The notes below the pieces were generated by a model. That model did no database searches. It worked only from the letters and a program-made list of their open reading frames with translations, and was not told where the DNA came from. A program made the translations under genes and the position numbers. From SpSt-28 sp044343155 (GTDB lineage: Archaea; Aenigmatarchaeota; Aenigmatarchaeia; CG10238-14; SpSt-28), in contig JAVZSS010000006.1 in assembly GCA_044343155.1 (NCBI GenBank), positions 1 through 27,163 on the forward strand: a stretch of 27,163 nucleotides of DNA. The letters are read 5' to 3'. Positions 1 through 7,310 of this stretch are shown here, one piece after another (positions within the stretch are counted from its first letter, which is position 1; each line of letters begins with the position of its first letter).

Positions 1-1278
1 TCTAAGGGTGCTCCAGAAGTTGTTTTATCAAAATGTAATAGAGTTTTGGTTGGGAATGGTATTGTTAAATTAAACGATAAATTAAAAAAGAAGATCTTGA
101 AAAAAAATGAAGAATTTGCATCCAAAGCTTATAGAATTTTAGCTTTAGCATACAAAGAAGGAAAATTAGAAGAAAAGGACTTAATATTTATTGGTTTAGT
201 TTTGCTTTCAGATCCTCCGAGAAAAGAAGTTAAAGATGCAGTTAAAGAATGTTATTCTGCCGGAATTAGAGTAATAATGATTACTGGTGATAATGAGATT
301 ACCGCTATGGCTGTTGCAAAAGAAGTTGGAATAAAAACTGAAGGTTTTGTTAAAGGTGAAGATTTAGATAGGATGAGTGATGATGAAATTTCCAATTTAT
401 TAGATAGAGGGATAAACATTTTTGCAAGAACAAATCCATTTCACAAACTTAGATTATTAGAAATTTTGAAAAAGAAAGGTTATGTCGTTGCAATGACTGG
501 AGATGGTGTAAATGATGCTTTAGCTCTTAAAAAAGCTGATGTTGGTATTTCTATGGGAATTAAAGGGACAGAAGTGGCAAAAGAAGCAAGTGATATTGTT
601 TTATTAGATGATAATTTTGCAACTATTAAAGATGCAATAAAAGAAGGAAGAAGAATTTATGATAATATGAAAAAGTTTATTCTATTTCTTTTTAGCTGTA
701 ACATTGCTGAAGTTTTTGTTATAATATCTAGCTTGTTATTTTTACCCTATGTTTTACTATATCCAATACAAATTTTGTGGATTAATTTAGTTACAGACGG
801 ACCTCCAGCCATAGCGCTTTCTTTTGATCCGGCAGAGCCAAATATTATGAAAAGAAAACCAAGAAAGAAAGGCGAAGGAATAATAGATAGAAGAATGATT
901 TTTAAAATTTTTGTTATGGGAATAAGTATGGGAATATCTATGATTTTAATTCCATTTTTAATACATAATTATTCTATAGAAGAAATAAGAACTGTTGTGT
1001 TTTCTTCTTTTGTGTTTTTTGAAATGATACTAATTGCTGCAATTAGATATAGTGAAAATATGATTGGGTTAAAATATTGGTTAGAGAATAAGCTATTAAT
1101 TTTATCTTTAATTGGAGTAATAGTTCTTCAAATTTTATTGATTTATTCTCCATTAAATGTTTATTTTAGGGTGGTTGGTTTACCTTTAAAGGATTTGGAA
1201 GTTCTTTTCGCATTATCACTATTTTGCTTTTCTATTTCTGCTATTGGTATAAAGCTTGTTGATAAATTTTTAAAGTAA
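1..1278 (+). CDS. P2A-type cation-transporting ATPase (Ca2+-ATPase-like), 3' part
   Basis: This is the C-terminal part of an E1-E2 (P-type) ATPase, an ATP-driven cation pump of the cell membrane. The frame is open from base 1, so the gene begins upstream and the phosphorylation site (DKTGT) is outside the window. Codons 2-6 read KGAPE, the nucleotide-binding-domain motif. They are followed by DPPR, TGD and the hinge motif TGDGVNDA (about bases 496-519), then hydrophobic segments corresponding to M5-M10. M5 carries SCNIAEV and M6 carries NLVTDG (784-801); these keep the Asn, Glu, Asn, Thr and Asp positions that bind Ca2+ in SERCA-type pumps. That favours Ca2+ as substrate, although other divalent cations are possible. 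It ends 2 bp before the convergent DUF63 gene. Confidence 0.93.
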   Translation, partial: SKGAPEVVLSKCNRVLVGNGIVKLNDKLKKKILKKNEEFASKAYRILALAYKEGKLEEKDLIFIGLVLLSDPPRKEVKDAVKECYSAGIRVIMITGDNEITAMAVAKEVGIKTEGFVKGEDLDRMSDDEISNLLDRGINIFARTNPFHKLRLLEILKKKGYVVAMTGDGVNDALALKKADVGISMGIKGTEVAKEASDIVLLDDNFATIKDAIKEGRRIYDNMKKFILFLFSCNIAEVFVIISSLLFLPYVLLYPIQILWINLVTDGPPAIALSFDPAEPNIMKRKPRKKGEGIIDRRMIFKIFVMGISMGISMILIPFLIHNYSIEEIRTVVFSSFVFFEMILIAAIRYSENMIGLKYWLENKLLILSLIGVIVLQILLIYSPLNVYFRVVGLPLKDLEVLFALSLFCFSISAIGIKLVDKFLK

Positions 1279-1280
1279 AG

Positions 1281-2030
1281 CTAACAACATGCTATTGCTT
1301 GTAAACAGTTTCTTATACCTATAGATAAAGAAATAGTTGTTAAAAGAATTTTAAAGAAGTTATTTGTTTGGGTTTCTTTTATGTAATTATCTAAGATTTT
1401 AATTAAAAGAAGAACTATAAAAATCCTAATTAATGGATATAAAATGGGGAAATTCTCCATTATATATCTAGTTAGGAAGTGTTGCTCATAGAAGTTAAAA
1501 TAGAAAACATTTACCATAGTTATTGAAAATTCATAAATTACAGAAAAAATAAGAAGTTTGTTTATGGTAGAGTAATTTGTTTTGTTTATTATAAAGTAAG
1601 AAAAGATTAAAATTAAAGTTGAAAAAATTATTGCTTTCCAGTTTTTAATAGGTAAATAGGAAAGCGCAATTCCCAATAAAAATAAGCTAAATATTAAAAA
1701 AACTTTTTCTAAAGTTTCTTGTTTGAACTTTTTACATAAAAATAAAAATAGAAAGAAAGGAAGTAGGAATAAAATTTGAATCCAAGGGGTGACAAAGATG
1801 ATGCTTTCTAAAATTAAATAATCTCTTAAAACTCTTACAGTAGAAGCTAAAGTTAGATATGGAAGAAATGAAAAAAATAATTTTAAATTTATTTTAACTC
1901 TATTTTTATTTGCTATCTTGAAAATTATAACTGATATTATTAAGAAAAAAATGGAGTAGGAAAGGGTTTTACCAAATGTGTATCCTTCTGCTAATGGATT
2001 GGTAAAGTATTCAACTAGCTTATTTAGCAT
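1281..2030 (-). CDS. DUF63 family membrane protein
   Basis: This 249-residue, strongly hydrophobic protein has about seven membrane segments. Its N-terminal layout (NPLAEGYTFGKTLSYS) and the later RVLRDYL and TPWIQILF stretches resemble the archaeal DUF63 family, whose function is unknown. The family call comes from recognising the pattern by eye. The start is the ATG read from 2030. Only 20-32 bp separate it from the divergent lipoprotein gene, so the two promoters must overlap. It is convergent with the P-type ATPase. No soluble domain or catalytic motif is visible. Confidence 0.7.
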   Translation of the reverse strand: MLNKLVEYFTNPLAEGYTFGKTLSYSIFFLIISVIIFKIANKNRVKINLKLFFSFLPYLTLASTVRVLRDYLILESIIFVTPWIQILFLLPFFLFLFLCKKFKQETLEKVFLIFSLFLLGIALSYLPIKNWKAIIFSTLILIFSYFIINKTNYSTINKLLIFSVIYEFSITMVNVFYFNFYEQHFLTRYIMENFPILYPLIRIFIVLLLIKILDNYIKETQTNNFFKILLTTISLSIGIRNCLQAIACC

Positions 2031-2062
2031 TAAATTTATAATTTTAGTTAATGATAAATTTT

Positions 2063-2842
2063 ATGATAAAAAGAGATTTTATTTTTGTTTTAGTTTTACT
2101 ATTATTTTATTTTTTTACACTAGGTTGCACTCAAAAAAGAGAAGAAAAAGTTTCTTTTAAAGGAGAATATGGAGTAATTATAAAAAATGTAAGTTATAGT
2201 AAAAAGATGGGGGAAAACGAAATTTTGAATGTAAAAGTTTTGATAAGAAATGAGGGAGATGTAGATAGTAAGAATGTAAAAGTTTTTATGGAAGGTTTGT
2301 CTGTAAAATGGAAACCAACAACTCCAATAGAAAGAACTATAATTTCTTTTCCAAAAAATTATGAAACTTATTTAGATTTTTCTTCTTCACCTCCAATCTT
2401 AGGAGAAAATATATCTTATTCTTTCTATTTTAGAATAGAGTATGATTATGCTTCAAAGTATTTAGGAATTTTAGAAGTTAGAAGAGAGGGAAATGGTTCT
2501 AAGGTTAAATTAAATTCAGAATTAACGTCTAAATCTCCAATAAAAGTAAATTTAAGTAGTTATAGGTATGATGAAACTTCAAACAAATTGATATTGAATT
2601 TTACTCTTTTAAATAAAGAAAATGGAAGAGTTTTGGGAGAAGTAATATTAATTCCGGAAGATATGGTATGTAAAAGCACAAGAGTAGGATTTTTAAAGGA
2701 TAGTAAAAAGAGTGATGAAGTAAGTTGTGAAGTTACACTACCGAAGGATTTTGTAAGTTATTCTCCACAAGTAACGTTAACAGCAAACTTTAGATATACT
2801 TATAATACAAATGAATACAAAGTTGATGTCTTCAAAACTTAA
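2063..2842 (+). CDS. Putative secreted lipoprotein with CARDB/Ig-like beta domain
   Basis: The product (259 residues from this start) begins with a basic residue pair and a long hydrophobic stretch ending in TLGC, which looks like a signal peptide with a lipobox; the Cys would be lipidated. The rest is rich in beta-strand patterns, with a segment (VKVLIRNEGDVDSKNVKVFM) typical of CARDB/NEW-type Ig-like domains of archaeal surface proteins, and several N-glycosylation sequons. An in-frame ATG at 2051 would add four residues. I prefer 2063 because an AT-rich TATA-like stretch (2036-2043) lies about 25 bp upstream, consistent with a leaderless transcript. The 3' end overlaps the convergent HTH gene by 11 bp. 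Function unknown; probably extracytoplasmic binding or an envelope role. Confidence 0.7.
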   Translation: MIKRDFIFVLVLLLFYFFTLGCTQKREEKVSFKGEYGVIIKNVSYSKKMGENEILNVKVLIRNEGDVDSKNVKVFMEGLSVKWKPTTPIERTIISFPKNYETYLDFSSSPPILGENISYSFYFRIEYDYASKYLGILEVRREGNGSKVKLNSELTSKSPIKVNLSSYRYDETSNKLILNFTLLNKENGRVLGEVILIPEDMVCKSTRVGFLKDSKKSDEVSCEVTLPKDFVSYSPQVTLTANFRYTYNTNEYKVDVFKT

Positions 2843-3692
2843 ACTCTTGATTGCTTAACATCTTTTTTATTTTTATGACTCTCATTATACCTTCTGTATC
2901 ATATCCATCTTTAATTTTTATTTGGATTGGAACATTTGGTAATTCAAAGCTAAAAACATCAGTTGGAGTTAGAACTTCTATAAATTCTGAAACTTCTTTT
3001 AAGCAATAATATACTATTGCTGGGTTAATTTTTAATTTCCTAGATATTTCTCTTAAATGTGTTCCGGGATTTTCTTCTATAAACTTTAATATAATTGGTA
3101 AAGCCTCTTCCTTACTAATTTTTATGTATCTAATCCTTTTCTTCTTTTTTTTATTTGAAACAATTTTTATTTTTTTTGTAGATATTTCTTTAATTTCTTC
3201 TAGATTTATATCTTTTTTTAAAGAAATAAGTTTGGGTAATTTTGGTAGGTTTTTATCTGAAAAAAGTTTAACTTCTATAAAATCGGAAAGTTTAATTAAA
3301 TTTCTTCTTACTTTTTCGGGATGAATATTAAGATCTTCAGAAATTTTTTTTAGATAAGTATTAGGGTTTTCCTTAATGTAGTTTATTATTTTAATCAAGT
3401 CAATTGGATAGATTTTTTCTAACGACTTTCTATTTAAAAAAACTATATTTTCTTCTAAGTTTAAGGCTTTTTTAATTATTTCTTTATTTATTTTTAAAGA
3501 AACTGAAGGAGAAATTATTAATATTTTTGAATCAGAATCAGTTTTTTTCGATAAAGTTTTGTTTTTATCTAATTTTATTAAGATTTTTTTTCCTAACTTA
3601 GAAGATGCATATAATGTATTATCTTCTATTTTTTCTATTTTTATTCCAAGGTCTCTGCATATTTCTATAATCTTTTGCCAAAAATCTTCCAT
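2832..3692 (-). CDS. Protein with two tandem helix-turn-helix domains
   Basis: This 286-residue protein contains two similar HTH/winged-helix units. The first is at about residues 100-142 (YIKENPNTYLKKISEDLNI), the second at about 197-240 (FIEENPGTHLREISRKLKI). The ENPxTxLxxIS pattern is shared, so this looks like an internal duplication. The units are joined by a very Lys-rich linker (about 165-195). The N-terminal 95 residues alternate strands and helices and match nothing I recognise. It is probably a DNA-binding transcription regulator. It is divergent from trkH with a 38-bp gap, so regulation of trkH or of itself is possible, but that is inference. It overlaps the lipoprotein gene tail to tail. 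Confidence 0.72.
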   Translation of the reverse strand: MEDFWQKIIEICRDLGIKIEKIEDNTLYASSKLGKKILIKLDKNKTLSKKTDSDSKILIISPSVSLKINKEIIKKALNLEENIVFLNRKSLEKIYPIDLIKIINYIKENPNTYLKKISEDLNIHPEKVRRNLIKLSDFIEVKLFSDKNLPKLPKLISLKKDINLEEIKEISTKKIKIVSNKKKKKRIRYIKISKEEALPIILKFIEENPGTHLREISRKLKINPAIVYYCLKEVSEFIEVLTPTDVFSFELPNVPIQIKIKDGYDTEGIMRVIKIKKMLSNQEFKF

Positions 3693-3730
3693 ATGATAAA
3701 CTTTTGTTTTATTAATATAACATAAATAAA

Positions 3731-5113
3731 ATGAAAAGGTCTATAATTTCAAATCTTGGTTTTATTCTTCAAACCTCAGGAATTTTAATATTTTTACCAA
3801 TAATATTTGCATTTTATTATCAAGAAAAGGAGCCTTTAATTTCCCTTTTATTAACTTCCTTCACTTTTTTGTCTATCGGATTTTTAATGAATGCTTTATC
3901 AGAAAGAAAAGAGTTAGATTTTAAATCCTCTTGTGTTTTACTTACTCTAACTTTTTTTGTTTTAGCTTTAATAGGCTCAATACCATATCTCTATTTAGGA
4001 ATTTTTAACTCAGAATCTACATTTGAAAATATAATAAATAGCTATTTTGAGAGTGTTTCTGGCTTTACTACCACAGGTTTTTCTTTAATAAAAAACATTG
4101 AGGCACTGCCAAAGTCCATAGTATTATATAGAAGTCTAACACAATGGATAGGTGGTATAGGGATAGTTTATTTAATATTAACATTTTTTTATTCTGAAGA
4201 GGTTTTAAACAATTTACTAGAAGCAATAGGGTTTAAGAAAACTCTGTCTAAAATTAAGAATTCTATGATTGAAGTAATATTGATTTATACATTTTACTCT
4301 CTTATATATTTTTCTTTATTGTATTATCTGGGCGTGAATGATATAGTAACAAATCTTTCTATTGTTTTTTCTGGAATATCAACAGGAGGGTTTTCTCCCA
4401 TAGAAAATCTAGCTTCGCTAGGAAATAGAGTATTGTTTTTACTTATGTTTATAATGATAACCGGGGGGATAAGCTTTTATATTCACCACTCTTTGTTCTT
4501 TAGAAAGTTTAAAAATTTGATATCAGTGGAACTATTGACCTTTTTATTAGTGATTTTGTTTTCTTCTATATTCTTATTTTTATATGTACCAGATTATTTT
4601 ACTTCTTTATTTAGCATTGTGAGTGTATCCACCACAACTGGATTTAGTTTAATAGATTTTTCAAAGTTGCAACAACCATTAAAACTATTTTTAGCAATGC
4701 TTATGTTTATAGGCGGGTCTTCTTTTTCTACTAGTGGAGGCATAAAAATATATAGGATTTTGATATTGTTTAAATCTATAGGTTATGCCATCAGAAAAAA
4801 ATTGGGCTATGAAGATAAATGTACATTTGAAGGAAGAGAAATGAGCGATAATGAGATTCTTTTACATTTATTAAATATACTTTTATCTTTTATTCTAATT
4901 TTTTCTTCTGCATTTATTTTCTCCTTATACGGACATGACTTTATTGATTCTATTTTTGAATGCATTTCAGCATTTTCAAATACTGGTTTATCTCTAAATA
5001 GTATTAATGATTTAGGTTTTGTTGAAAAAACAACTTTAGTTATCTTAATGGGTATTGGAAGAGTAGAATTAATAATCTTTTTAATTGCTATAGTTAGGAT
5101 TAAAAATAAATAG
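3731..5113 (+). CDS. trkH: TrkH family potassium uptake channel subunit
   Basis: This 460-residue integral membrane protein forms the K+ translocating subunit of a Trk/Ktr-type system. All four pore loops are visible with their filter glycines: TTTGFS (about 113-118), STGGFS (217-222), TTTGFS (301-306) and SNTGLS (416-421). The SGGIKIYR segment (335-342) after the third repeat and the GRVE motif near the C-terminus (443-446) are also typical. Length is normal for the family. No trkA/ktrA-type RCK regulatory gene lies next to it in this window, so the partner must be elsewhere. The divergent HTH gene starts 38 bp upstream. It ends 20 bp before the next gene on the same strand. Confidence 0.95.
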   Translation: MKRSIISNLGFILQTSGILIFLPIIFAFYYQEKEPLISLLLTSFTFLSIGFLMNALSERKELDFKSSCVLLTLTFFVLALIGSIPYLYLGIFNSESTFENIINSYFESVSGFTTTGFSLIKNIEALPKSIVLYRSLTQWIGGIGIVYLILTFFYSEEVLNNLLEAIGFKKTLSKIKNSMIEVILIYTFYSLIYFSLLYYLGVNDIVTNLSIVFSGISTGGFSPIENLASLGNRVLFLLMFIMITGGISFYIHHSLFFRKFKNLISVELLTFLLVILFSSIFLFLYVPDYFTSLFSIVSVSTTTGFSLIDFSKLQQPLKLFLAMLMFIGGSSFSTSGGIKIYRILILFKSIGYAIRKKLGYEDKCTFEGREMSDNEILLHLLNILLSFILIFSSAFIFSLYGHDFIDSIFECISAFSNTGLSLNSINDLGFVEKTTLVILMGIGRVELIIFLIAIVRIKNK

Positions 5114-5133
5114 CTTTATAGTCCTATCTCTCT

Positions 5134-5541
5134 ATGATAGAAATAAGAAGAATTAAAGGAGTAAAAAAAGAAGACTTAGAACGGTGGATGTTTGGGTCAA
5201 TTCCAATAGAAGTTTTAATACCTTTGTGCATGTGGGGAGATTATAATGGGAGTGAAGTTTTTAGAGCTTTTAGTCCATCTAGATTAGATGTTGTGGTAAG
5301 AGAAGGTACAGATAGAACGGATGAATATTTATCACCATGTGATAGAAGAGATGTTATTTATGCTGGACGTTTAGATAAAGCTATTGAATATGGTATTAAA
5401 CATTTTGAAAGAGAAGGTAAGGCCTGTATTGCTGTATATAGGGAAGATATGTTAGAAAAGGTAGACATATATACTTATAAGCCAAAGGAAGGTAGGACAT
5501 TTTCAGAGGCTTTGCTGGGGGTAGTTATTTTTGAAAAATAA
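5134..5541 (+). CDS. Hypothetical protein
   Basis: I do not recognise this 135-residue soluble protein. It has no signal peptide, membrane segment or zinc motif. Visible conserved-looking stretches are RAFSPSRLDVVVREGTDRTD, SPCDRRDVIYAGRLDKAIEYG and KACIAVYRED. Its codon choice looks somewhat richer in G than that of its neighbours. It follows trkH by 20 bp on the same strand and could be read through from it. The Arg/Asp/Glu-rich pattern might suggest an enzyme, but no catalytic family can be named. The start is the only ATG near the upstream boundary. Confidence 0.6.
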   Translation: MIEIRRIKGVKKEDLERWMFGSIPIEVLIPLCMWGDYNGSEVFRAFSPSRLDVVVREGTDRTDEYLSPCDRRDVIYAGRLDKAIEYGIKHFEREGKACIAVYREDMLEKVDIYTYKPKEGRTFSEALLGVVIFEK

Positions 5542-5678
5542 TCTTAAGATTTTTTGTATATTTGTGAATCGTGTTAAAATTCATTCAAGAAAGTGTGAGA
5601 GTTGAAATATTTGTGTATACTAATTCCGTTTTGTTCTTTAGGCTATTATACAATTTTAATGTTTTATAGTATTTATCT

Positions 5679-6449
5679 CTAGTTTGGGTTTTCATTTTGA
5701 GATAAAACTTCGTCTCCCACCGAGTCGTATCGATTCGTATCGATACGAATCGCTTTGTATCGAACCCAACCCTTACCTTCCTTTTCAAATCTTTCTATTT
5801 CATCAGTAATTTTACACATTTTTGATAAAATACCTCTTAAGCTGTCTATGGTAATATTCATTTTTTCTGACAGCTCAAGATAGCTTATTTCCCCTTTCTC
5901 TTTTACTATTCTAAGTATTTCTTCCATCTTTGGGGTTAATGAAGCTCTCTTAAGATTCTCGATGGTTTCAGATATAATATTCTGACTCTTTTCTGGAAGC
6001 GTAGGTTGAATACTTCTTAATTTATTTATAGAGTCATATATAATTTCGAATCTTTTTTCTTCATTTGCTTCATGTTTAGAGATAATTTCTTTTAATTGCT
6101 GAATAGCTGAGATGGTTTGATCTAGTTTGGGTAAAATGTTTATCATAATCCAATCTTTAGAAGTCATCATAGATTCAAGTCTTTTTAAGGAATCCTCTAT
6201 ATCTATCAGATATCGTGAGATATAGCCAGCGGCAACACCAAGTTTAAGTGAATCTTTTTCTAAGGTTATTGAATTTTTATCTTCAATAGATTTTTGTGTT
6301 TTTAGCGATTCATCGATACGTATCGTTGTATCGTACGATTCGTATCGATACGTATCGCTTGGTATCGATTCGTATCGATACGTATCGCTTGCGATAGTTT
6401 TTTCTTCAGTTTTTTTAATTATTTTTTTTATCCAATCGAATACTCCCAT
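5679..6449 (-). CDS. Winged-helix protein with palindrome-encoded termini
   Basis: This 256-residue protein has a basic N-terminal amphipathic segment and a long helical, coiled-coil-like middle (about 75-168). A winged-helix domain follows at about 172-232 (EKGEISYLELSEKMNITIDS), so it probably binds DNA. Residues 21-48 contain two copies of SDTYRYES, and residues 235-243 read RIDTNRYDS. Both stretches are encoded by copies of one palindromic DNA element, described separately. The 5' copies are read in one phase and the 3' copy in another. The 3' copy contributes coding sequence just after the winged helix. A TATA-like box lies about 25 bp upstream of the ATG within a palindrome with the same core. 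It may be a plasmid- or element-derived regulator; the family is not recognised. Confidence 0.68.
   Translation of the reverse strand: MGVFDWIKKIIKKTEEKTIASDTYRYESIPSDTYRYESYDTTIRIDESLKTQKSIEDKNSITLEKDSLKLGVAAGYISRYLIDIEDSLKRLESMMTSKDWIMINILPKLDQTISAIQQLKEIISKHEANEEKRFEIIYDSINKLRSIQPTLPEKSQNIISETIENLKRASLTPKMEEILRIVKEKGEISYLELSEKMNITIDSLRGILSKMCKITDEIERFEKEGKGWVRYKAIRIDTNRYDSVGDEVLSQNENPN
5721..5762. repeat. Palindromic element, 3' copy inside winged-helix gene
   Basis: Bases 5731-5752 form a perfect 22-bp palindrome centred on TATCGATA (5738-5745), flanked by further GTATCG units. Bases 5731-5755 match the two 25-bp copies at 6336-6360 and 6366-6390 except for one base, and in the same orientation. 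It lies inside the coding sequence near its 3' end. CpG-rich repeats of this kind stand out sharply from the AT-rich surroundings. Confidence 0.9.
6313..6390. repeat. Palindromic element, two tandem 5' copies plus a partial copy
   Basis: Two identical 25-bp copies (6336-6360 and 6366-6390) repeat with a 30-bp period, which keeps the reading frame. Each centres on CGTATCGATACG. A partial copy (6313-6325) precedes them. They encode the repeated SDTYRYES peptide near the N-terminus of the minus-strand winged-helix gene. Together with the copy at 5731 they bracket most of that gene. Confidence 0.9.
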
Positions 6450-6462
6450 ATAAAAATATTAG

Positions 6463-6477
6463 TATATCGATATAAAT
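6463..6477 (-). promoter_or_regulatory. Promoter/possible operator of the winged-helix gene
   Basis: On the minus strand, TTTATAT (6470-6476) lies about 25 bp before the ATG at 6449, where a TATA box for a leaderless transcript would sit. It overlaps the 12-bp perfect palindrome TATATCGATATA (6463-6474). The palindrome's central TATCGATA is identical to the core of the coding-region elements. This suggests, by inference only, that the protein controls its own gene. Confidence 0.5.
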
Positions 6478-6481
6478 CTCT

Positions 6482-6733
6482 TCACTTACAACTTATTTTT
6501 TTATCTATTTGTATTCTCTCTATCTCATAGTAGCAGATTTAATAGCTTCTTGTTGTTCTATCTCCTAGTCTATTTTACCTACACTCACATTCACATTAAT
6601 TGTTAGCGCTTCTGGTTCTTTCTTTTTGCTCTAATATCTACGTTAGTTGTGGTTTAATTTTTTTATTTTTATCTCTAGGATTTATCACATTTTTTCTTTT
6701 TTTTATTTTCTCTACAATCTCCTAACTAACCAT
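6482..6733 (-). pseudogene. Possible decayed reading frame in a 460-bp gene-free stretch
   Basis: Bases 6450-6909 hold no intact gene. The minus strand is purine-rich, as coding strands are elsewhere in the window. From an ATG at 6733 it reads short protein-like pieces interrupted by stops. One frame gives EIVEKIKKRKNVINPRDKNK between TAG codons; a second frame, further along, gives KKKEPEALTINVNVSVGKID, a stop, then EIEQQEAIKSATMR. This would fit a gene broken by several stops and a frameshift, lying upstream of and codirectional with the winged-helix gene. The evidence is weak; it could equally be non-coding DNA. The remainder (6740-6880) is nearly pure A and T. Confidence 0.25.
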
Positions 6734-6881
6734 TTTTAGATATTGTTTTATTTATAGAGTTATTCACACTAAACGTAATTTTCTCAAATATTTTTTATAA
6801 AATTTACTTTATTTTATATATTTTTTGGTATACATATTTTGTTAATATCTACACAAAAATATATTTTCTAGAATATAAATA

Positions 6882-6890
6882 TTTATATAT
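6882..6890 (+). promoter_or_regulatory. TATA box for the 67-residue gene
   Basis: TTTATATAT ends 19 bp before the ATG at 6910, with its centre about 24 bp upstream of the start codon. This fits an archaeal TATA box driving a leaderless transcript. No Shine-Dalgarno sequence is present, in keeping with this. Confidence 0.55.
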
Positions 6891-6909
6891 TTTTGATTCT
6901 ATAGTATCA

Positions 6910-7113
6910 ATGTATATTATAATTTTTCAATTACCTGCTAAAGATCCTATTATAAAGCTCAAGGTAAATCGATTTTTAAAGAAAATTGGTGCTAAGATGG
7001 TTTTTAAAGGCGTTTGGAGGCATCAAGATGAGGTACAATTAATAGGTTTGGCTTCTTGGATTAGAAATTTAGGTGGAAAAGCCTATGTTTTAGAGGAAAA
7101 AATTATATACTAG
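6910..7113 (+). CDS. Small protein, possibly Cas2-like/ferredoxin-like fold
   Basis: This 67-residue protein starts with a strand (MYIIIFQLP) followed by a helix (KLKVNRFLKKIGAKM), a strand (VFKGVWRH), a helix (LIGLASWIRNLGGKA) and a final strand (YVLEEKIIY). This order resembles a shortened Cas2/VapD ferredoxin-like fold, and the LKKIGAKMVFKGVW segment is reminiscent of Cas2. The usual catalytic Asp after the first strand is replaced by the LPAKDP stretch, so the Asp position is uncertain. No CRISPR repeats, cas1 or antitoxin gene are nearby, so a CRISPR role is unlikely. It stands alone between two non-coding stretches. The family resemblance is my inference from pattern only. Confidence 0.5.
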   Translation: MYIIIFQLPAKDPIIKLKVNRFLKKIGAKMVFKGVWRHQDEVQLIGLASWIRNLGGKAYVLEEKIIY

Positions 7114-7182
7114 AGAGTTATTCTCACCAAAATATATTTTTTAGTATACAATTTTTTATAAAAAATGAAGGAAAAATGCTTA

Positions 7183-7222
7183 TTATCTCTTAAACTTTAT
7201 TTGAGATAAAGTCCATTATCTC
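7183..7222. repeat. Inverted repeat TTATCTC/GAGATAA with third arm
   Basis: TTATCTC (7183-7189) is mirrored by GAGATAA (7203-7209), then repeated directly at 7216-7222. It lies in the 197-bp space between the 67-residue gene and the hydrogenase-linked operon. It could be a weak hairpin end signal or a regulator site upstream of the operon promoter; nothing else is visible in the interval. Confidence 0.35.
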
Positions 7223-7270
7223 TAAAATTACTCTCTTAGTTTAGCCCAAAACTTTTTTAGAATTAATGGA

Positions 7271-7309
7271 TTTATAAATTTAAAATTTTTATTTATTAAA
7301 TAGTGGTGA
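7271..7309 (+). promoter_or_regulatory. Promoter and ribosome binding site of the hydrogenase-linked operon
   Basis: TTTATAAATTTA (7271-7282) is a good archaeal TATA box, placing a start of transcription near 7300. GGTGA (7305-7309) matches the archaeal Shine-Dalgarno core just ahead of the ATG at 7311, although the spacing is short. This is the only clear promoter found ahead of the five-gene run that ends with the hydrogenase large subunit. Confidence 0.5.
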
Positions 7310-7310
7310 C

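Noticed and set aside
5585..5788. A 67-codon minus-strand frame overlapping the end of the winged-helix gene
   Set aside because: It starts inside the winged-helix gene in another frame and owes its openness to the stop-free palindromic element; no ribosome site or promoter supports it.
5721..6390. A CRISPR array made of the palindromic repeats
   Set aside because: Only three copies exist, two with a 5-bp spacer and one about 600 bp away, all inside an open reading frame; there are no regular spacers or cas1.
6482..6733. Stop-codon recoding (TAG read as an amino acid) in the interrupted frame
   Set aside because: TAG is the normal stop of several intact genes here (for example DUF63 and the 7311-8585 gene), and a TAA and a frame change are also needed, so decay or non-coding DNA is simpler.
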